A stretch of DNA of 64,000 nt, taken from positions 111,261 to 175,260 of the forward strand of contig NZ_BDCA01000015.1 in assembly GCF_001613265.1 (NCBI RefSeq), given 5' to 3'. Below, in pieces: positions 32,945 to 41,567 of this stretch (position 1 is its first letter; each line of letters opens with the position of its first letter). The notes under the pieces are model-generated. The model ran no database searches. It was not told where the DNA came from and saw nothing but the letters and a program-made list of their open reading frames with translations. The DNA comes from Nocardia vermiculata NBRC 100427 (GTDB lineage: Bacteria; Actinomycetota; Actinomycetes; Mycobacteriales; Mycobacteriaceae). The translations under genes were made by a program, and so were the position numbers.

Positions 32945-34357
32945 ATGCCCTCGATACCACCGAGCCGAAACCGATCCGCAATCCTCACGGTCATGTGCGC
33001 CGGAATGTTCCTGGTGTTGCTGGATGTGACCATCGTGAATGTCGCGTTGCCGGCGATCGGGCGGGACCTGGATGCGCCGGTCGCTGCGCTGCAGTGGGTG
33101 GTGGACGGATATGTGGTCGTCATCGCCGGGTTGCTGCTGGCAGCCGGAACGGTCGGCGACCGGATCGGGCACCGCCGGATGCTGCTCGCCGGGTTCGCAG
33201 TGTTCGGGGCGGCTTCACTGGCCTGTGCGATGGCACCAACGGTGGGAGTGCTCATCGCCGCACGGGTCGTTCAAGGGGTCGGTGCGGCCCTGCTGCTGCC
33301 GAGCACCATGGCGGTGATCGTGGACGTCTTTCCACAACGGCGTGAGCAGGCCAAGGCGCTGGGCACGTGGGCGGCGGTGTCGTCGCTGGCGCTGCCGGCC
33401 GGTCCGCTGCTGGGCGGTGTTCTGGTCGAGCATTTCGGATGGCGCCCGGTGTTCTGGATCGCGGCGCCGTTGACCGTCGCGGCCGTTATCGCCGCGCGCA
33501 TCGCGGTCCCGGCATCCGCACCGTCGATGGCCGATCGAGTCGATGTGCCGGGGCTACTCGGATTCGTGGTCGGGCTCGGTGCCGCGGTGTTCGCAATCAC
33601 CTCCGCTGGCCACCACGCGGATAGCCGGACGGTCACGGTCGCCGTGGTGGTCGCGATCTGCGCACTGGCGACCGCTGTCGCCGCGGCACGGCGGAGCGAT
33701 CATCCGTTCCTGCCGCTGGATCTGTTGCAGCGCAGGCAATTCCTCGCACCCAACGTCGTAGCGGCGACGATGAATCTGATCCTCAACGGGGTGCTGTTCG
33801 TCGGCATGCTGTATCTGCAGGACATCGCGGGTCAGTCCCCTGCCACCGCTGGGGTCACGGTCCTGCCGATTGCGGTGCCGCTGGTGGTTCTGGCTCCCGT
33901 CTCCGCCCGCTTGACCGCCCGCTACGGTCCCCGCTCAGCAATCGCTATCGGCTGCGTTCTCGCGGCGTGCGGCTCACTCGCACTGCTCACGGTGGGCGGC
34001 TCGGGAATCGTGGGACTACTGGTAGCTTTCGCCGCCCTCGGGTGCGGCGCGGGCCTGGTCACCACCGCGGTCGTCGCCGCCACGGTACGGGCCACACCAG
34101 CCGAGCGGTCCGGGCTCGCCACCGGAGTATCCAACACCGCGCGTCAGGTCGGGACCGCCTGTGGTGTAGCGGTATTCGGTGCCGTGGCCGGAGCCCCGTC
34201 GAGCCCGGATTTCCTCGACGGCATCCACATGCTCGCAGCGGGGTCGGCGATCGCTTGGACGGGAGCACTGCTGCTCACCGTCCTCGCGATGGATTCCGAA
34301 TCCGGCGCCGCCGACGCGAGCGGCCATCGCGAGACACCACGCCCGGCTCGACGGTAA
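32945..34357 (+). CDS. MFS drug:H+ antiporter, DHA2 (EmrB/QacA) type
   Basis: The 470-aa protein has about 14 hydrophobic spans and the DHA2 landmarks: motif D1-like LDVTIVNVALPAIGRDL near residue 27, motif A GDRIGHRRMLL near residue 75, and motif C-like LALPAGPLLGGVLVEHFGWR near residue 155. It extrudes hydrophobic compounds. It is divergent from an ArsR-type regulator and convergent with a TetR gene (13-base gap). Either regulator could control it; the ArsR position is more telling. Substrate unknown. Confidence 0.88.
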   Translation: MPSIPPSRNRSAILTVMCAGMFLVLLDVTIVNVALPAIGRDLDAPVAALQWVVDGYVVVIAGLLLAAGTVGDRIGHRRMLLAGFAVFGAASLACAMAPTVGVLIAARVVQGVGAALLLPSTMAVIVDVFPQRREQAKALGTWAAVSSLALPAGPLLGGVLVEHFGWRPVFWIAAPLTVAAVIAARIAVPASAPSMADRVDVPGLLGFVVGLGAAVFAITSAGHHADSRTVTVAVVVAICALATAVAAARRSDHPFLPLDLLQRRQFLAPNVVAATMNLILNGVLFVGMLYLQDIAGQSPATAGVTVLPIAVPLVVLAPVSARLTARYGPRSAIAIGCVLAACGSLALLTVGGSGIVGLLVAFAALGCGAGLVTTAVVAATVRATPAERSGLATGVSNTARQVGTACGVAVFGAVAGAPSSPDFLDGIHMLAAGSAIAWTGALLLTVLAMDSESGAADASGHRETPRPARR

Positions 34358-34370
34358 TCGGTGACGAACG

Positions 34371-34949
34371 CTAGGTCGCCCCCTCTCCGCGTTCTGCCGC
34401 GGACAGTAGGGTGGCCGCCGCGGCGCGCGCCTGCTGCGCCGCGCGTGGGCCGTCGTCGTGCACGGCGGCCGTGGCCATGGCGCCGTTGGCGAGAATCATG
34501 AGCTGGTCGGCCAGCTCCGCCGGGAACGAACATTCGGCGACGAGTTCGGCGAGGTAGTCACGCATCGCGAGTTTGTGGCGGCGGGCGATGCGGGCGACAT
34601 CGTCGGAGGTGCCGCCCAGTTCTCCGACGGTGTTGATGAACAGGCATCCCCGGAAGCCGGGCTCGGTGAACCACTCGAGCAAGTAACCGAACACTGCCAG
34701 GATTCGCTCGCGCGGTGAATCGGCGTGCGCATCCACATATTCGGTGATCGCCGCGCGCACATCGCGGTCGCGCCGCTCCAGTACCGCACACACCAGAACG
34801 GACTTCGACGGAAAAAGGCGGTAGAGCCGTTTCAGCGGCACGTTCGCGGCGTCGCGAATGCTGTCCATACCGACCGCCTGCACGCCCCGATCGTTGAACA
34901 GGCGATCGGCCGCGGCGAGCACCTTCGCCGCTTCGGCATCCGCCGCCAC
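34371..34949 (-). CDS. TetR-family transcriptional regulator
   Basis: The 192-aa protein has a TetR helix-turn-helix near residues 5-50 (VGMDSIRDAANVPLKRLYRL, FPSKSVLVCAVLE). The C-terminal domain contains EPGFRGCLFINTVGELGGTS, typical of the AcrR/TetR group with a C-terminal TetR_C-like fold. GTG at 34949 follows AAGGAGG by five bases, which fixes the start. It is convergent with the MFS gene; the region before it holds a degraded flavin-binding gene, so its original target may be lost. Confidence 0.87.
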   Translation of the reverse strand: MAADAEAAKVLAAADRLFNDRGVQAVGMDSIRDAANVPLKRLYRLFPSKSVLVCAVLERRDRDVRAAITEYVDAHADSPRERILAVFGYLLEWFTEPGFRGCLFINTVGELGGTSDDVARIARRHKLAMRDYLAELVAECSFPAELADQLMILANGAMATAAVHDDGPRAAQQARAAAATLLSAAERGEGAT

Positions 34950-34973
34950 AGCAACCTCCTTGCATTGAGAACC

Positions 34974-35188
34974 ACCGTTCTCCCAGCGTACTCGACCCAG
35001 CTGACCTGGACGGAAAGTACCGGCAACCAGCAGTACATCACCGCCGACACCCCGACCGGGTCGCAATCATCGCGGTGGACTATCCGAACCGCAAGCTCGA
35101 GGTACTCGGTCACGCGCGGTTCGACCCGCACCGGCACTGGAACAGCTCGCGCAACACGCCCCCAACCGGTCGTCCTCCGGCGTCCTGA
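34974..35188 (+). pseudogene. Remnant of a PNPOx-like flavin/nucleotide-binding protein
   Basis: One frame reads STQLTWTESTGNQQYITADT, like the RGNRQYIS strand of pyridoxamine-phosphate-oxidase-like proteins. After a frame change near 35045 another frame reads DRVAIIAVDYPNRKLEVLGH and ARFDPHRHW, matching the following strand (MDYPNRRRxKLxGxA). The N-terminal half is absent and the frame ends at 35188. Recognition relies on recalled patterns. Confidence 0.35.
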
Positions 35189-35285
35189 CCGGACACCTGA
35201 GGGCAGTGCACGGCCGCGCCTGGTCGTCGGAAAACGCACGAGGGCCTACGCTTTCGAAAGAACGTGCGAGACGAGAGGCGTGGCT

Positions 35286-36470
35286 GTGACGACCAACCGG
35301 ATCGAGGACATACAGGCCGGGATGCTCGACGACCTGGGCAACGGTCTCGGATTCGCCTCCGAGCAGATGGCCGACACACTTGCGCGGATGGTCGCCGAAC
35401 AGGCCGAGGACCGGCCGCGGGACGGAGAGCTGCTGACTCGGCGACTGGGTCTGGACGGGGTGCGGCCGGAAACCCTGACACTGCTGGGCGCCCGGTTCGA
35501 ACTGTCCCGGGACCGGATACGGCAGCTCTATACGCGCGCGGCCGGGCAGTTGGTGCGGCGGGTGCAGGCCACCGGATTTCCGGATCCCGCCGTATTCGCC
35601 GAGCACTATCCGGTGGACGGGGGCGATCGGCACCTGGTCCGCACCCTGCTGCAGGAAACCTATGCGGGTGACGAGGACATCGCCGCGCAGGACCTCGCCT
35701 ATCTGAAACTCCGGTTGGCCGGGCACGGGCTGATCGCCGCGAAGCGGGTGGCGGGCTTCGTTTTTCAACGGATCGCCGGCTGGCAACAGCGTGGACGCTG
35801 GCATCTGGACGGAGCGAAGGCCATCGAATCCGATGCCGGACAGTTGCTTCCGCTGTTGCGGCGGGTCGAATGGCCCGGCGGTACCGCGACGCCCCTGCCC
35901 GAACTTCCGATCACGACCGTCGACGCGGACGACGATGCCCGCGGGCACATGTTCGCCGAAAAGCTCGACCGGGAAGTGACATTCGACACCGCTCTACAGG
36001 CGCGGCTGCTGCGGTTACTCGACGAGGCCGAGCAGGTCGCCACCTACGTGGAACGACCCATCGGCGTCGACTACGAAGTGGACGGCGTGGCCGACTCCTA
36101 CTGCCCCACCGCCGCCGTCCGCCTCACCGACGGGCGGACCCTGCTGATCGATGTGGTCGCCCTCGGGCGAGTAGCTCTGCACGTCAACCGCATCCGGCTG
36201 CAGGCCGCACGGGCGCAGGCCCATGCCCAGGGCTGGGGCTGGCTGGTATTCACCGGCAGCCGACTCGGAGAACCGGACCTGTTGCAGCACAAGGTCACCA
36301 TGCGTTCGGAGAACATCCTGCGCAACCGGCTCGCGAGCGGGCCGATCGAATGGGGTGAGTTCCGCAGCCTCGTCGACGAGACCGGAATCACCCCCCTCGA
36401 CCTGAGCTCGCTGGTGCTGCTCCACCACTGGCGTTGGGACCGCGCACCCTTCCGGCTCCGCACCGAGTGA
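35286..36470 (+). CDS. Sigma-4-like HTH fused to a TnsA/PD-(D/E)XK-like domain
   Basis: The 394-aa protein has three parts. Residues about 50-95 look like sigma region 4 (RPETLTLLGARFELSRDRIR, QLYTRAAGQLV). A helical linker covers 96-225. Residues about 228-325 follow the TnsA-like nuclease pattern: helix TALQARLLRLLDEAEQV, strand VERPIGVDYEVDGVADSYCP, strand DGRTLLIDVV, and a closing helix-strand with AQGWGWLVFTG. The expected catalytic residues are altered: Thr275 where Y-x-P-D has Asp, and D289-V-V where E-V-K is usual. It may therefore bind DNA or nucleotide without cutting. GTG at 35286 fits GAGAGG seven bases upstream. It is convergent with a CoiA-like membrane protein. Confidence 0.6.
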   Translation: MTTNRIEDIQAGMLDDLGNGLGFASEQMADTLARMVAEQAEDRPRDGELLTRRLGLDGVRPETLTLLGARFELSRDRIRQLYTRAAGQLVRRVQATGFPDPAVFAEHYPVDGGDRHLVRTLLQETYAGDEDIAAQDLAYLKLRLAGHGLIAAKRVAGFVFQRIAGWQQRGRWHLDGAKAIESDAGQLLPLLRRVEWPGGTATPLPELPITTVDADDDARGHMFAEKLDREVTFDTALQARLLRLLDEAEQVATYVERPIGVDYEVDGVADSYCPTAAVRLTDGRTLLIDVVALGRVALHVNRIRLQAARAQAHAQGWGWLVFTGSRLGEPDLLQHKVTMRSENILRNRLASGPIEWGEFRSLVDETGITPLDLSSLVLLHHWRWDRAPFRLRTE

Positions 36471-36539
36471 CACCGGCCGGGTACGGGACGGAGCGCCCGG
36501 AAGCGTGGGCCCTCCCAGCGCAGGACGAGCCCGGCTCGG

Positions 36540-37481
36540 CTAGTGCAGCATGAAGCCCGCGATGATGAAGGTGACGATCACCAGCATCGCGAAACACGTC
36601 ATCAACTGCCAGTGCATCACCGCTTCGCGCTGGCGGGCCAGCCGCACCCGCAGCCCCGCCTCGAACCGGTCGCGATCAGCCAGTTTACGTTTTGCCGCGT
36701 CCAGATCCGAGACCACCAGTTCGGCCCGCTCCAGCCGATGATTGAGCTTGTAGATATGCCTGGCCTTGTCCCGGTTGGATCGCCGTGCCACCGCCAGTTC
36801 GATCCGCTGATCGCGCAGTTCCTGACGCTGCTCGGAGATCATCATCGCCTGGGCGTGGGTGTGGGCCTCCCAATCGCGCACTGTCGCCCACCCTCTCGTA
36901 TTCTCGTTCAAATATCCACAAGCCAGGTCCCCAGCGACCCAGCCATCAATGAAATCCCGGATTTCCCAGGGTGTTTGCCGGACCGCGAGCAGGCCGTCGG
37001 AATCGATGGCCAGGCCGCCGGTCAGAGCACGATATTCGCAGCCGGCCGCGGCGAAATCATCGACCCCCAACGCCGGGATCCGGCCGACCCAGTACCCACC
37101 CGGACACAACCACAGCACCTCGCTGACCCCGACCGCCTTCAACCGTGCGGTGCGCTGCACCGCGGCCTCCAGGGTGATCGGCGCGCTGCGCACCTCGATC
37201 GCACACAACCGCCCGTCGCGGCGCCAGAGCAGACTCGGGGTCTGCGCGCCCAGCGCCTGATCCACCTCGGCGTCCTCGGCGCCCGCCGCCAGCAGTCGGC
37301 CACGCAACCAGTATTTGAACCGCTGCACATCCCAGTGACAATCACCGCACCCGGGCTTGCGGCACCGCTCACCCGCCTGATGCCCGCGCGGATTCGGTTC
37401 CACCGCGGGCAGTTTCACCTCTTCGAGGGGAGGCAGCACAGCTGTATGGCTCCTCGTCCCGGTCCGTTCCGTAGTGCTCAC
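36540..37481 (-). CDS. CoiA-like nuclease-core protein with coiled coil and C-terminal membrane anchor
   Basis: The 313-aa product begins with a Pro-rich stretch, then a small Cys cluster (C40, C45, C48, H49; CRKPGCGDCHWD). A PD-(D/E)XK-like core follows around 70-150, where SLLWRRDGRLCAIEVR has Asp89, Glu96 and Arg98 in the spacing of CoiA-type nucleases. Residues 205-290 form a charged coiled coil, and residues about 291-311 form one membrane span. So a nuclease-like domain is held at the membrane on a helical stalk. GTG at 37481 follows GGGGAG. Competence CoiA is cytoplasmic and lacks such an anchor, as far as I know. Its tail-to-tail neighbour also has a nuclease-like fold. Confidence 0.6.
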   Translation of the reverse strand: MSTTERTGTRSHTAVLPPLEEVKLPAVEPNPRGHQAGERCRKPGCGDCHWDVQRFKYWLRGRLLAAGAEDAEVDQALGAQTPSLLWRRDGRLCAIEVRSAPITLEAAVQRTARLKAVGVSEVLWLCPGGYWVGRIPALGVDDFAAAGCEYRALTGGLAIDSDGLLAVRQTPWEIRDFIDGWVAGDLACGYLNENTRGWATVRDWEAHTHAQAMMISEQRQELRDQRIELAVARRSNRDKARHIYKLNHRLERAELVVSDLDAAKRKLADRDRFEAGLRVRLARQREAVMHWQLMTCFAMLVIVTFIIAGFMLH

Positions 37482-37680
37482 GCGACCACTCCCCTACCCG
37501 TACACCTGCGGCCCGGTGCGGCCCGCTACAACCAGAGTGCCGCACGTAGCAGGGGCCTTAACGTACCCGTGACCGGATTCGTTACCCAACCGGGAGCCGG
37601 ACGTGATCATGGACTCCGATGAGCTGCGAAATCGGCATGAGCGGACACCGGCGTGATCGGGACGTAGCAGAAGAATTCCC

Positions 37681-37808
37681 CGCCCTCCGTGGTCACGCTC
37701 CGCTACCGCCTCCGGCCGCGACCCGTTAGGCAGTGTCCGATCCAGCCCAACGCGTCACGCCCTCCATGGTCACGCTCCGCTACCGCCTCCGGCCGCAACG
37801 CGTTAGGC
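37681..37808 (+). repeat. 51-bp direct repeat, two copies, before an MFS gene
   Basis: 37681-37731 and 37758-37808 match at 48 of 51 positions, with a 77-base period. Each runs from CGCCCTCC through CTCCGCTACCGCCTCCGGCC to GTTAGGC. The second copy ends eight bases before the MFS start codon, so the duplication brings in a second copy of the promoter-proximal region. Confidence 0.85.
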
Positions 37809-37816
37809 TGCGCGGA

Positions 37817-39064
37817 ATGTTCGACCGCGGATACACTTCTGTATCGGCCCCGCTCCGGGCCGCTCGCACCGCCAACTCGGTGGCCTTCGCGCTGCAGGGG
37901 TTCTTTCTCGCGGTCATCCTCACCGAACTGCCGCAGCAGCGGGACCGGCTCGGGCTCACCGACACCGTCATCCTGCTCGCGGTCGTACTGATCTCGGGGC
38001 TGGCGGCGGGAGGCAGCCTGCTGGCCGAGCGGGTCGCGGTGCGCTGGTCCAGCCGGGTGGCGCTGCGGGCAGGGCTGGCGCTGATCGCGGTGTCGGGGCT
38101 CGGTGTCGCGGCGGCACCGAATATCGCGATCGATCTGGTGGCGCTGGGCTGCTACGGGGTGGCGGTCGGGATGGTCGACGCCGGAACGAATATGCAAGCG
38201 GTCTTCATCCAGCACGGATACGGCCGCTTCGTCCTGTCGTCGTTCTACGCGGCGTGGAGTGCCGGATCGATCGCCGGAGCGCTGTTCGTCGCCGGGAGCG
38301 AGAAAGCCGGGATCACGCTGCCGTACGCGGTCACAATCGCGGCGGTGGTGGTCGCCCTGGCCGGCGCGGTGGCCGGACGGCGTCTGCTGGGCACCGAGGC
38401 GGCCGAGCGCGGTGCGGACGACAGCAGCGGTGACACGAGCGCCGCACCGGTGAATTCCGTTGCGGTGGTGGCCTTGCGCGCCTATCTCGCGCTGGGCGTG
38501 GCGATGGCCCTGGTGTTCGCGATCGACTTGGCGGTGGGCAACTGGTCGGCGCTGTACCTCACCGATGAGTTGTTGTCCTCGTCGGCGACCGCGGCGCTGG
38601 CATTGGCCGCGTATCAGGGCGCCTCGCTGCTCACCCGGCTCACCGGCGACTGGTGGGTACGCCGCTTCGGTGCGCGTGCGGTGGTGCGGATAGCGGCCGC
38701 CGTCGGTTTGCTGGGGCTGGTTCTGGTGGTCGCGGCGCCCGGCCCGCCGATCGCGCTCGCGGGCTTCTTGGTGGCCGGGCTCGGCCTGCCGGTGATCGCA
38801 CCACTGTGCTTCAGCGAGGCCGGGCGGCTGACCGGCGGGCGCGGGCTGGACGCGGTAATCGCGCGGCTCAACCTGTTCAACTACGCAGGCACCCTGATCG
38901 GTGGTGGTGTGGTCGGTGCTGTCGCCGATGTGTGGAGCCTGCGGATCGGATTCGTCGTACCGCTGCTGTTCGCTGCCGCCCTGGTGGCGATGAGCCGGTA
39001 CTTCCGTCCACGCGCCGGCAAACCCGCGGCGACCGTACCCGGACATGTTGTACTTGATCCATGA
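37817..39064 (+). CDS. MFS transporter (12 spans)
   Basis: The 415-aa protein has about 12 membrane spans: YTSVSAPLRAARTANSVAFA leads into the first span, and GRRLLGTEAAERGADD forms the central cytoplasmic loop. The pattern resembles the sugar/fucose-permease-like or small-molecule-exporter MFS branch. ATG at 37817 is chosen because it lies just after the repeat and gives the normal N-terminus. Its stop overlaps the next ATG (ATGA), so it is coupled to an acetyltransferase. The substrate is unknown. It is the left edge of the conserved block. Confidence 0.8.
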   Translation: MFDRGYTSVSAPLRAARTANSVAFALQGFFLAVILTELPQQRDRLGLTDTVILLAVVLISGLAAGGSLLAERVAVRWSSRVALRAGLALIAVSGLGVAAAPNIAIDLVALGCYGVAVGMVDAGTNMQAVFIQHGYGRFVLSSFYAAWSAGSIAGALFVAGSEKAGITLPYAVTIAAVVVALAGAVAGRRLLGTEAAERGADDSSGDTSAAPVNSVAVVALRAYLALGVAMALVFAIDLAVGNWSALYLTDELLSSSATAALALAAYQGASLLTRLTGDWWVRRFGARAVVRIAAAVGLLGLVLVVAAPGPPIALAGFLVAGLGLPVIAPLCFSEAGRLTGGRGLDAVIARLNLFNYAGTLIGGGVVGAVADVWSLRIGFVVPLLFAAALVAMSRYFRPRAGKPAATVPGHVVLDP

Positions 39065-39600
39065 GTGAGCACGAAGTCGTCGTCGACCGTGCCGGATTGT
39101 GGGATGCGGAGGCGCTCAGCGATGTCGCGGCGGCCACCTTCCCCTTGGCCTGCCCACCCGAGCTCACCGACGAGAGTATCGACGCGTTCATCGCCGAGGT
39201 GCTGTCGGGAGAACGATTCGGCGACTACCTGAACGATCCGCAGCGCATCGTCCTCAAAGCCGCGATGGGCGGGGATATCGTCGGTTACACGATGCTGATC
39301 ACCGGTGAGCCGGCCGATCCCGCGGTAGCCGCGATGATCGACGGTCGCCCGGCGATCGAGATCAGCAAAATGTATGTGTTACCCGGCCATCACGGGGTCG
39401 GCGTGTCCGCGGCCCTGATGGACGCCGCGGTCGACTACGGCCGCCGCGGCGGGTATCGCACGGTGTGGCTGGCGGTCAACCAGCTCAACGAACGTGCGCA
39501 GCGCTTCTACGACAAGCACGGGTTCCGGCAAGTGGGTGCCAAAACCATGACCGTCGGCAACCAGCTGTGCCACGACTACGTGATGCAGCGAGACATATGA
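39061..39600 (+). CDS. GNAT-family N-acetyltransferase (Rv2669-like)
   Basis: The 179-aa protein has the GNAT core: strand EISKMYVLPGHHGVGVSAAL with the acetyl-CoA loop (Q/R-x-x-G-x-G/A variant HHGVGVSA), and the C-terminal FYDKHGFRQVGAKTM. It transfers acetyl from CoA to an amine. The ATG overlaps the MFS stop (ATGA). In M. tuberculosis the matching position holds Rv2669, by recall. The acceptor is unknown. Confidence 0.87.
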   Translation: MSEHEVVVDRAGLWDAEALSDVAAATFPLACPPELTDESIDAFIAEVLSGERFGDYLNDPQRIVLKAAMGGDIVGYTMLITGEPADPAVAAMIDGRPAIEISKMYVLPGHHGVGVSAALMDAAVDYGRRGGYRTVWLAVNQLNERAQRFYDKHGFRQVGAKTMTVGNQLCHDYVMQRDI

Positions 39601-39605
39601 CGGCG

Positions 39606-39637
39606 CACCGCCCACCGGAATCACCCGGTGGGCGGTG
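39606..39637. terminator. Bidirectional hairpin terminator
   Basis: CACCGCCCACCGG (39606-39618) pairs with CCGGTGGGCGGTG (39625-39637) around a six-base loop. It lies between convergent genes ending at 39600 and 39647. There is no T-run, as is common in actinomycetes. Confidence 0.8.
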
Positions 39638-39646
39638 AAATGCCTA

Positions 39647-40453
39647 TCAGGACAGCAGTTTCGCCTTCAGGACGGCGATATCGTCGTCGGTGAGCTTCAA
39701 TCCGTCGTGGACGTAGTTGTCGAAGCTGCCGTAGCTCTGATCCACCTGCGCGAAGGAGGCGTCCAGCGCCGGCTGGACGACACCGTTGATCGTGTCACCG
39801 GGGGCGGCGTTGCGGTAGTAGTTCGAGAGCATGTAGTCGTAGTTCACGGTCTCGCGATCCACACCGAGGAGGGTCAGCAGCACCGCCGCGGTCCACCCGG
39901 TGCGGTCCTTACCGGCGGAGCAGTGGAACAGCACCGAACCGTCGGAATCGATGATGTCGCGCAGCACACCGGCGAAGGCCTCGTTCGCGCCGGGTGCGGT
40001 GATGAACGCACTGTTCAGATCGCTGCCCGCGCTCAGTGTCGTGGCCAGGATCTGCGGCGGCGCATGGCCGATCGCGTCGTGGATGCGCAGGGTCGCACCG
40101 GCCGGTACCCGGTCCTGGGCGATCATCCGTTCGTAGTCGGTGCGCAGATCCGCGACGACACGCAGGTTGCGGGCGGTGAGCGCCGCGGAATCCTCGTTCA
40201 AGAGTTTGCTCAGATCGCCGCTGCGGAACACCACGCCCGTCTTGACCGTGCGGCCGTCGGTCGTGGTGTATCCGCCGAGGTCGCGGGCATTCTGCACACT
40301 GGCCAGGCCCAGCGAACGGTCCTGGGTGTTCACCGATACCGCGGGCGGGGCGGCCGGCGGATCGGCGGCGGTCGCGATCCCCAGTGCGGGTCCGGCTGCG
40401 ATGAGCGCGGCAGCGGCGGTGGAAGCGGCGACACGTAGGGAACGACGGGCCAT
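39647..40453 (-). CDS. Exported PtpB-like tyrosine/lipid phosphatase
   Basis: The 268-aa protein starts with a Sec signal peptide (MARRSLRVAASTAAAALIAA, cleavage near ATAA-DPP at residue 30). The phosphatase P-loop HCSAGKDRTG begins at His177 with catalytic Cys178 and Arg184. ARDLGGYTTTDG and VFRSGDLSKL are landmarks of the Y_phosphatase3 (MptpB-like) family, which act on phosphotyrosine, phosphoserine and phosphoinositides. ATG at 40453 follows GGAG; an upstream GTG is less likely. Secretion puts the activity outside the membrane. Confidence 0.87.
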   Translation of the reverse strand: MARRSLRVAASTAAAALIAAGPALGIATAADPPAAPPAVSVNTQDRSLGLASVQNARDLGGYTTTDGRTVKTGVVFRSGDLSKLLNEDSAALTARNLRVVADLRTDYERMIAQDRVPAGATLRIHDAIGHAPPQILATTLSAGSDLNSAFITAPGANEAFAGVLRDIIDSDGSVLFHCSAGKDRTGWTAAVLLTLLGVDRETVNYDYMLSNYYRNAAPGDTINGVVQPALDASFAQVDQSYGSFDNYVHDGLKLTDDDIAVLKAKLLS

Positions 40454-40530
40454 GTCAGCTCCGATCACACAGATCTGGACGATTGTCCATGGTTGATTTC
40501 CGTCCCGACAGTACGCCGTACGAATACCGC

Positions 40531-41550
40531 TCAGCCCGCGGGTACCTCGAATCGCGACAGGGCCAGCAGCCGGGAGATGGCACGCAGATACTTCTTGCGG
40601 TACCCGCCACCGAGCATCTCCTCGGAGAAGATCTTGTCCAGCGCAGCGCCCGACACCGTCACCGGTGTGCCGGCGTCGTAGAGCCGGTCGGCCAGTACCA
40701 CCATGCGCAGCGCCACCGCCTGATCGGTGATGGTGTGCACCGAGGAGATGTACACCGCGGAGACGCCGGAGATCAGCGAACCGTACTTGGACGGATGCAG
40801 GGTGCTCAGATGCTTCAGCAGCTCGTCGAAGTCGTCCAGGGTCGATTCCGGGGTGTCCGCGGCCTTCTCCGCGAGGGCCGCGGGATCGGTCGGCTCCGGG
40901 GCGGGCGGTAGGTCACGGTGGCGATAGTCGGGACCGTCGACACGCACCGACTCGAACAGCGAACCCAGCTTGCGGATCTCACGCAGGAAATCCTGCGCGG
41001 CGAAGCGGCCCTCACCCAGCTGGTCGGGCAGCGTGTTCGACGTCGCCGCCACCGAGACGCCGCGCGCGGTCAACTCGGTGAGCAACCGCGAGACCAGCAT
41101 GGTGTCGCCCGGATCGTCGAGTTCGAATTCGTCGATGCACAGCACGCTGTTGCCGCCCAGCCGCTCCACCGCATTCGTGAAGCCCAGTGCACCGACCAGG
41201 TTGGTCAGCTCACCGAAGGTGCCGAACGACTTGGGCCCCGGCGAGGCGTGGAAGATCGATGCCAGCAGGTGGGTCTTGCCCACACCGAAACCACCGTCGA
41301 GATACAGTCCCGCACCGTCGATCTGCTTCTTCTTGCCGAACAGCGACTTCTTACCGGCGGCGGCGTGAATCTTGCGGACCCGGGCGGCGAAATCCTCGGC
41401 CGCGCGCACCGCCGCGGCCTGGCTCGGCTCGTTGGGATCGGGAATGTAGGAGGCGAAGCTCACCTCGTCGAAGGTGGGCGGCGGCACCATCTGAGCGATG
41501 AGCTGATCGGCCGGAACCTCCGGATGACGATCGACGAGGCGTTGTTGCAC
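40531..41550 (-). CDS. zapE: AFG1/ZapE-type ATPase
   Basis: The 339-aa AAA-like ATPase has Walker A GGFGVGKT (86-93), Walker B VLCIDEFEL (Asp140-Glu141), and the SNTLPDQL sensor segment, as in ZapE/LACE1. ZapE destabilises FtsZ filaments in E. coli at late division. The actinobacterial role is unproven. GTG at 41550 is 17 bases from the divergent GTG of the RibD-like gene, so both may use leaderless messages. It matches M. tuberculosis Rv2670c by position. Confidence 0.87.
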   Translation of the reverse strand: MQQRLVDRHPEVPADQLIAQMVPPPTFDEVSFASYIPDPNEPSQAAAVRAAEDFAARVRKIHAAAGKKSLFGKKKQIDGAGLYLDGGFGVGKTHLLASIFHASPGPKSFGTFGELTNLVGALGFTNAVERLGGNSVLCIDEFELDDPGDTMLVSRLLTELTARGVSVAATSNTLPDQLGEGRFAAQDFLREIRKLGSLFESVRVDGPDYRHRDLPPAPEPTDPAALAEKAADTPESTLDDFDELLKHLSTLHPSKYGSLISGVSAVYISSVHTITDQAVALRMVVLADRLYDAGTPVTVSGAALDKIFSEEMLGGGYRKKYLRAISRLLALSRFEVPAG

Positions 41551-41567
41551 GCTTGTAGCGTACTGAC

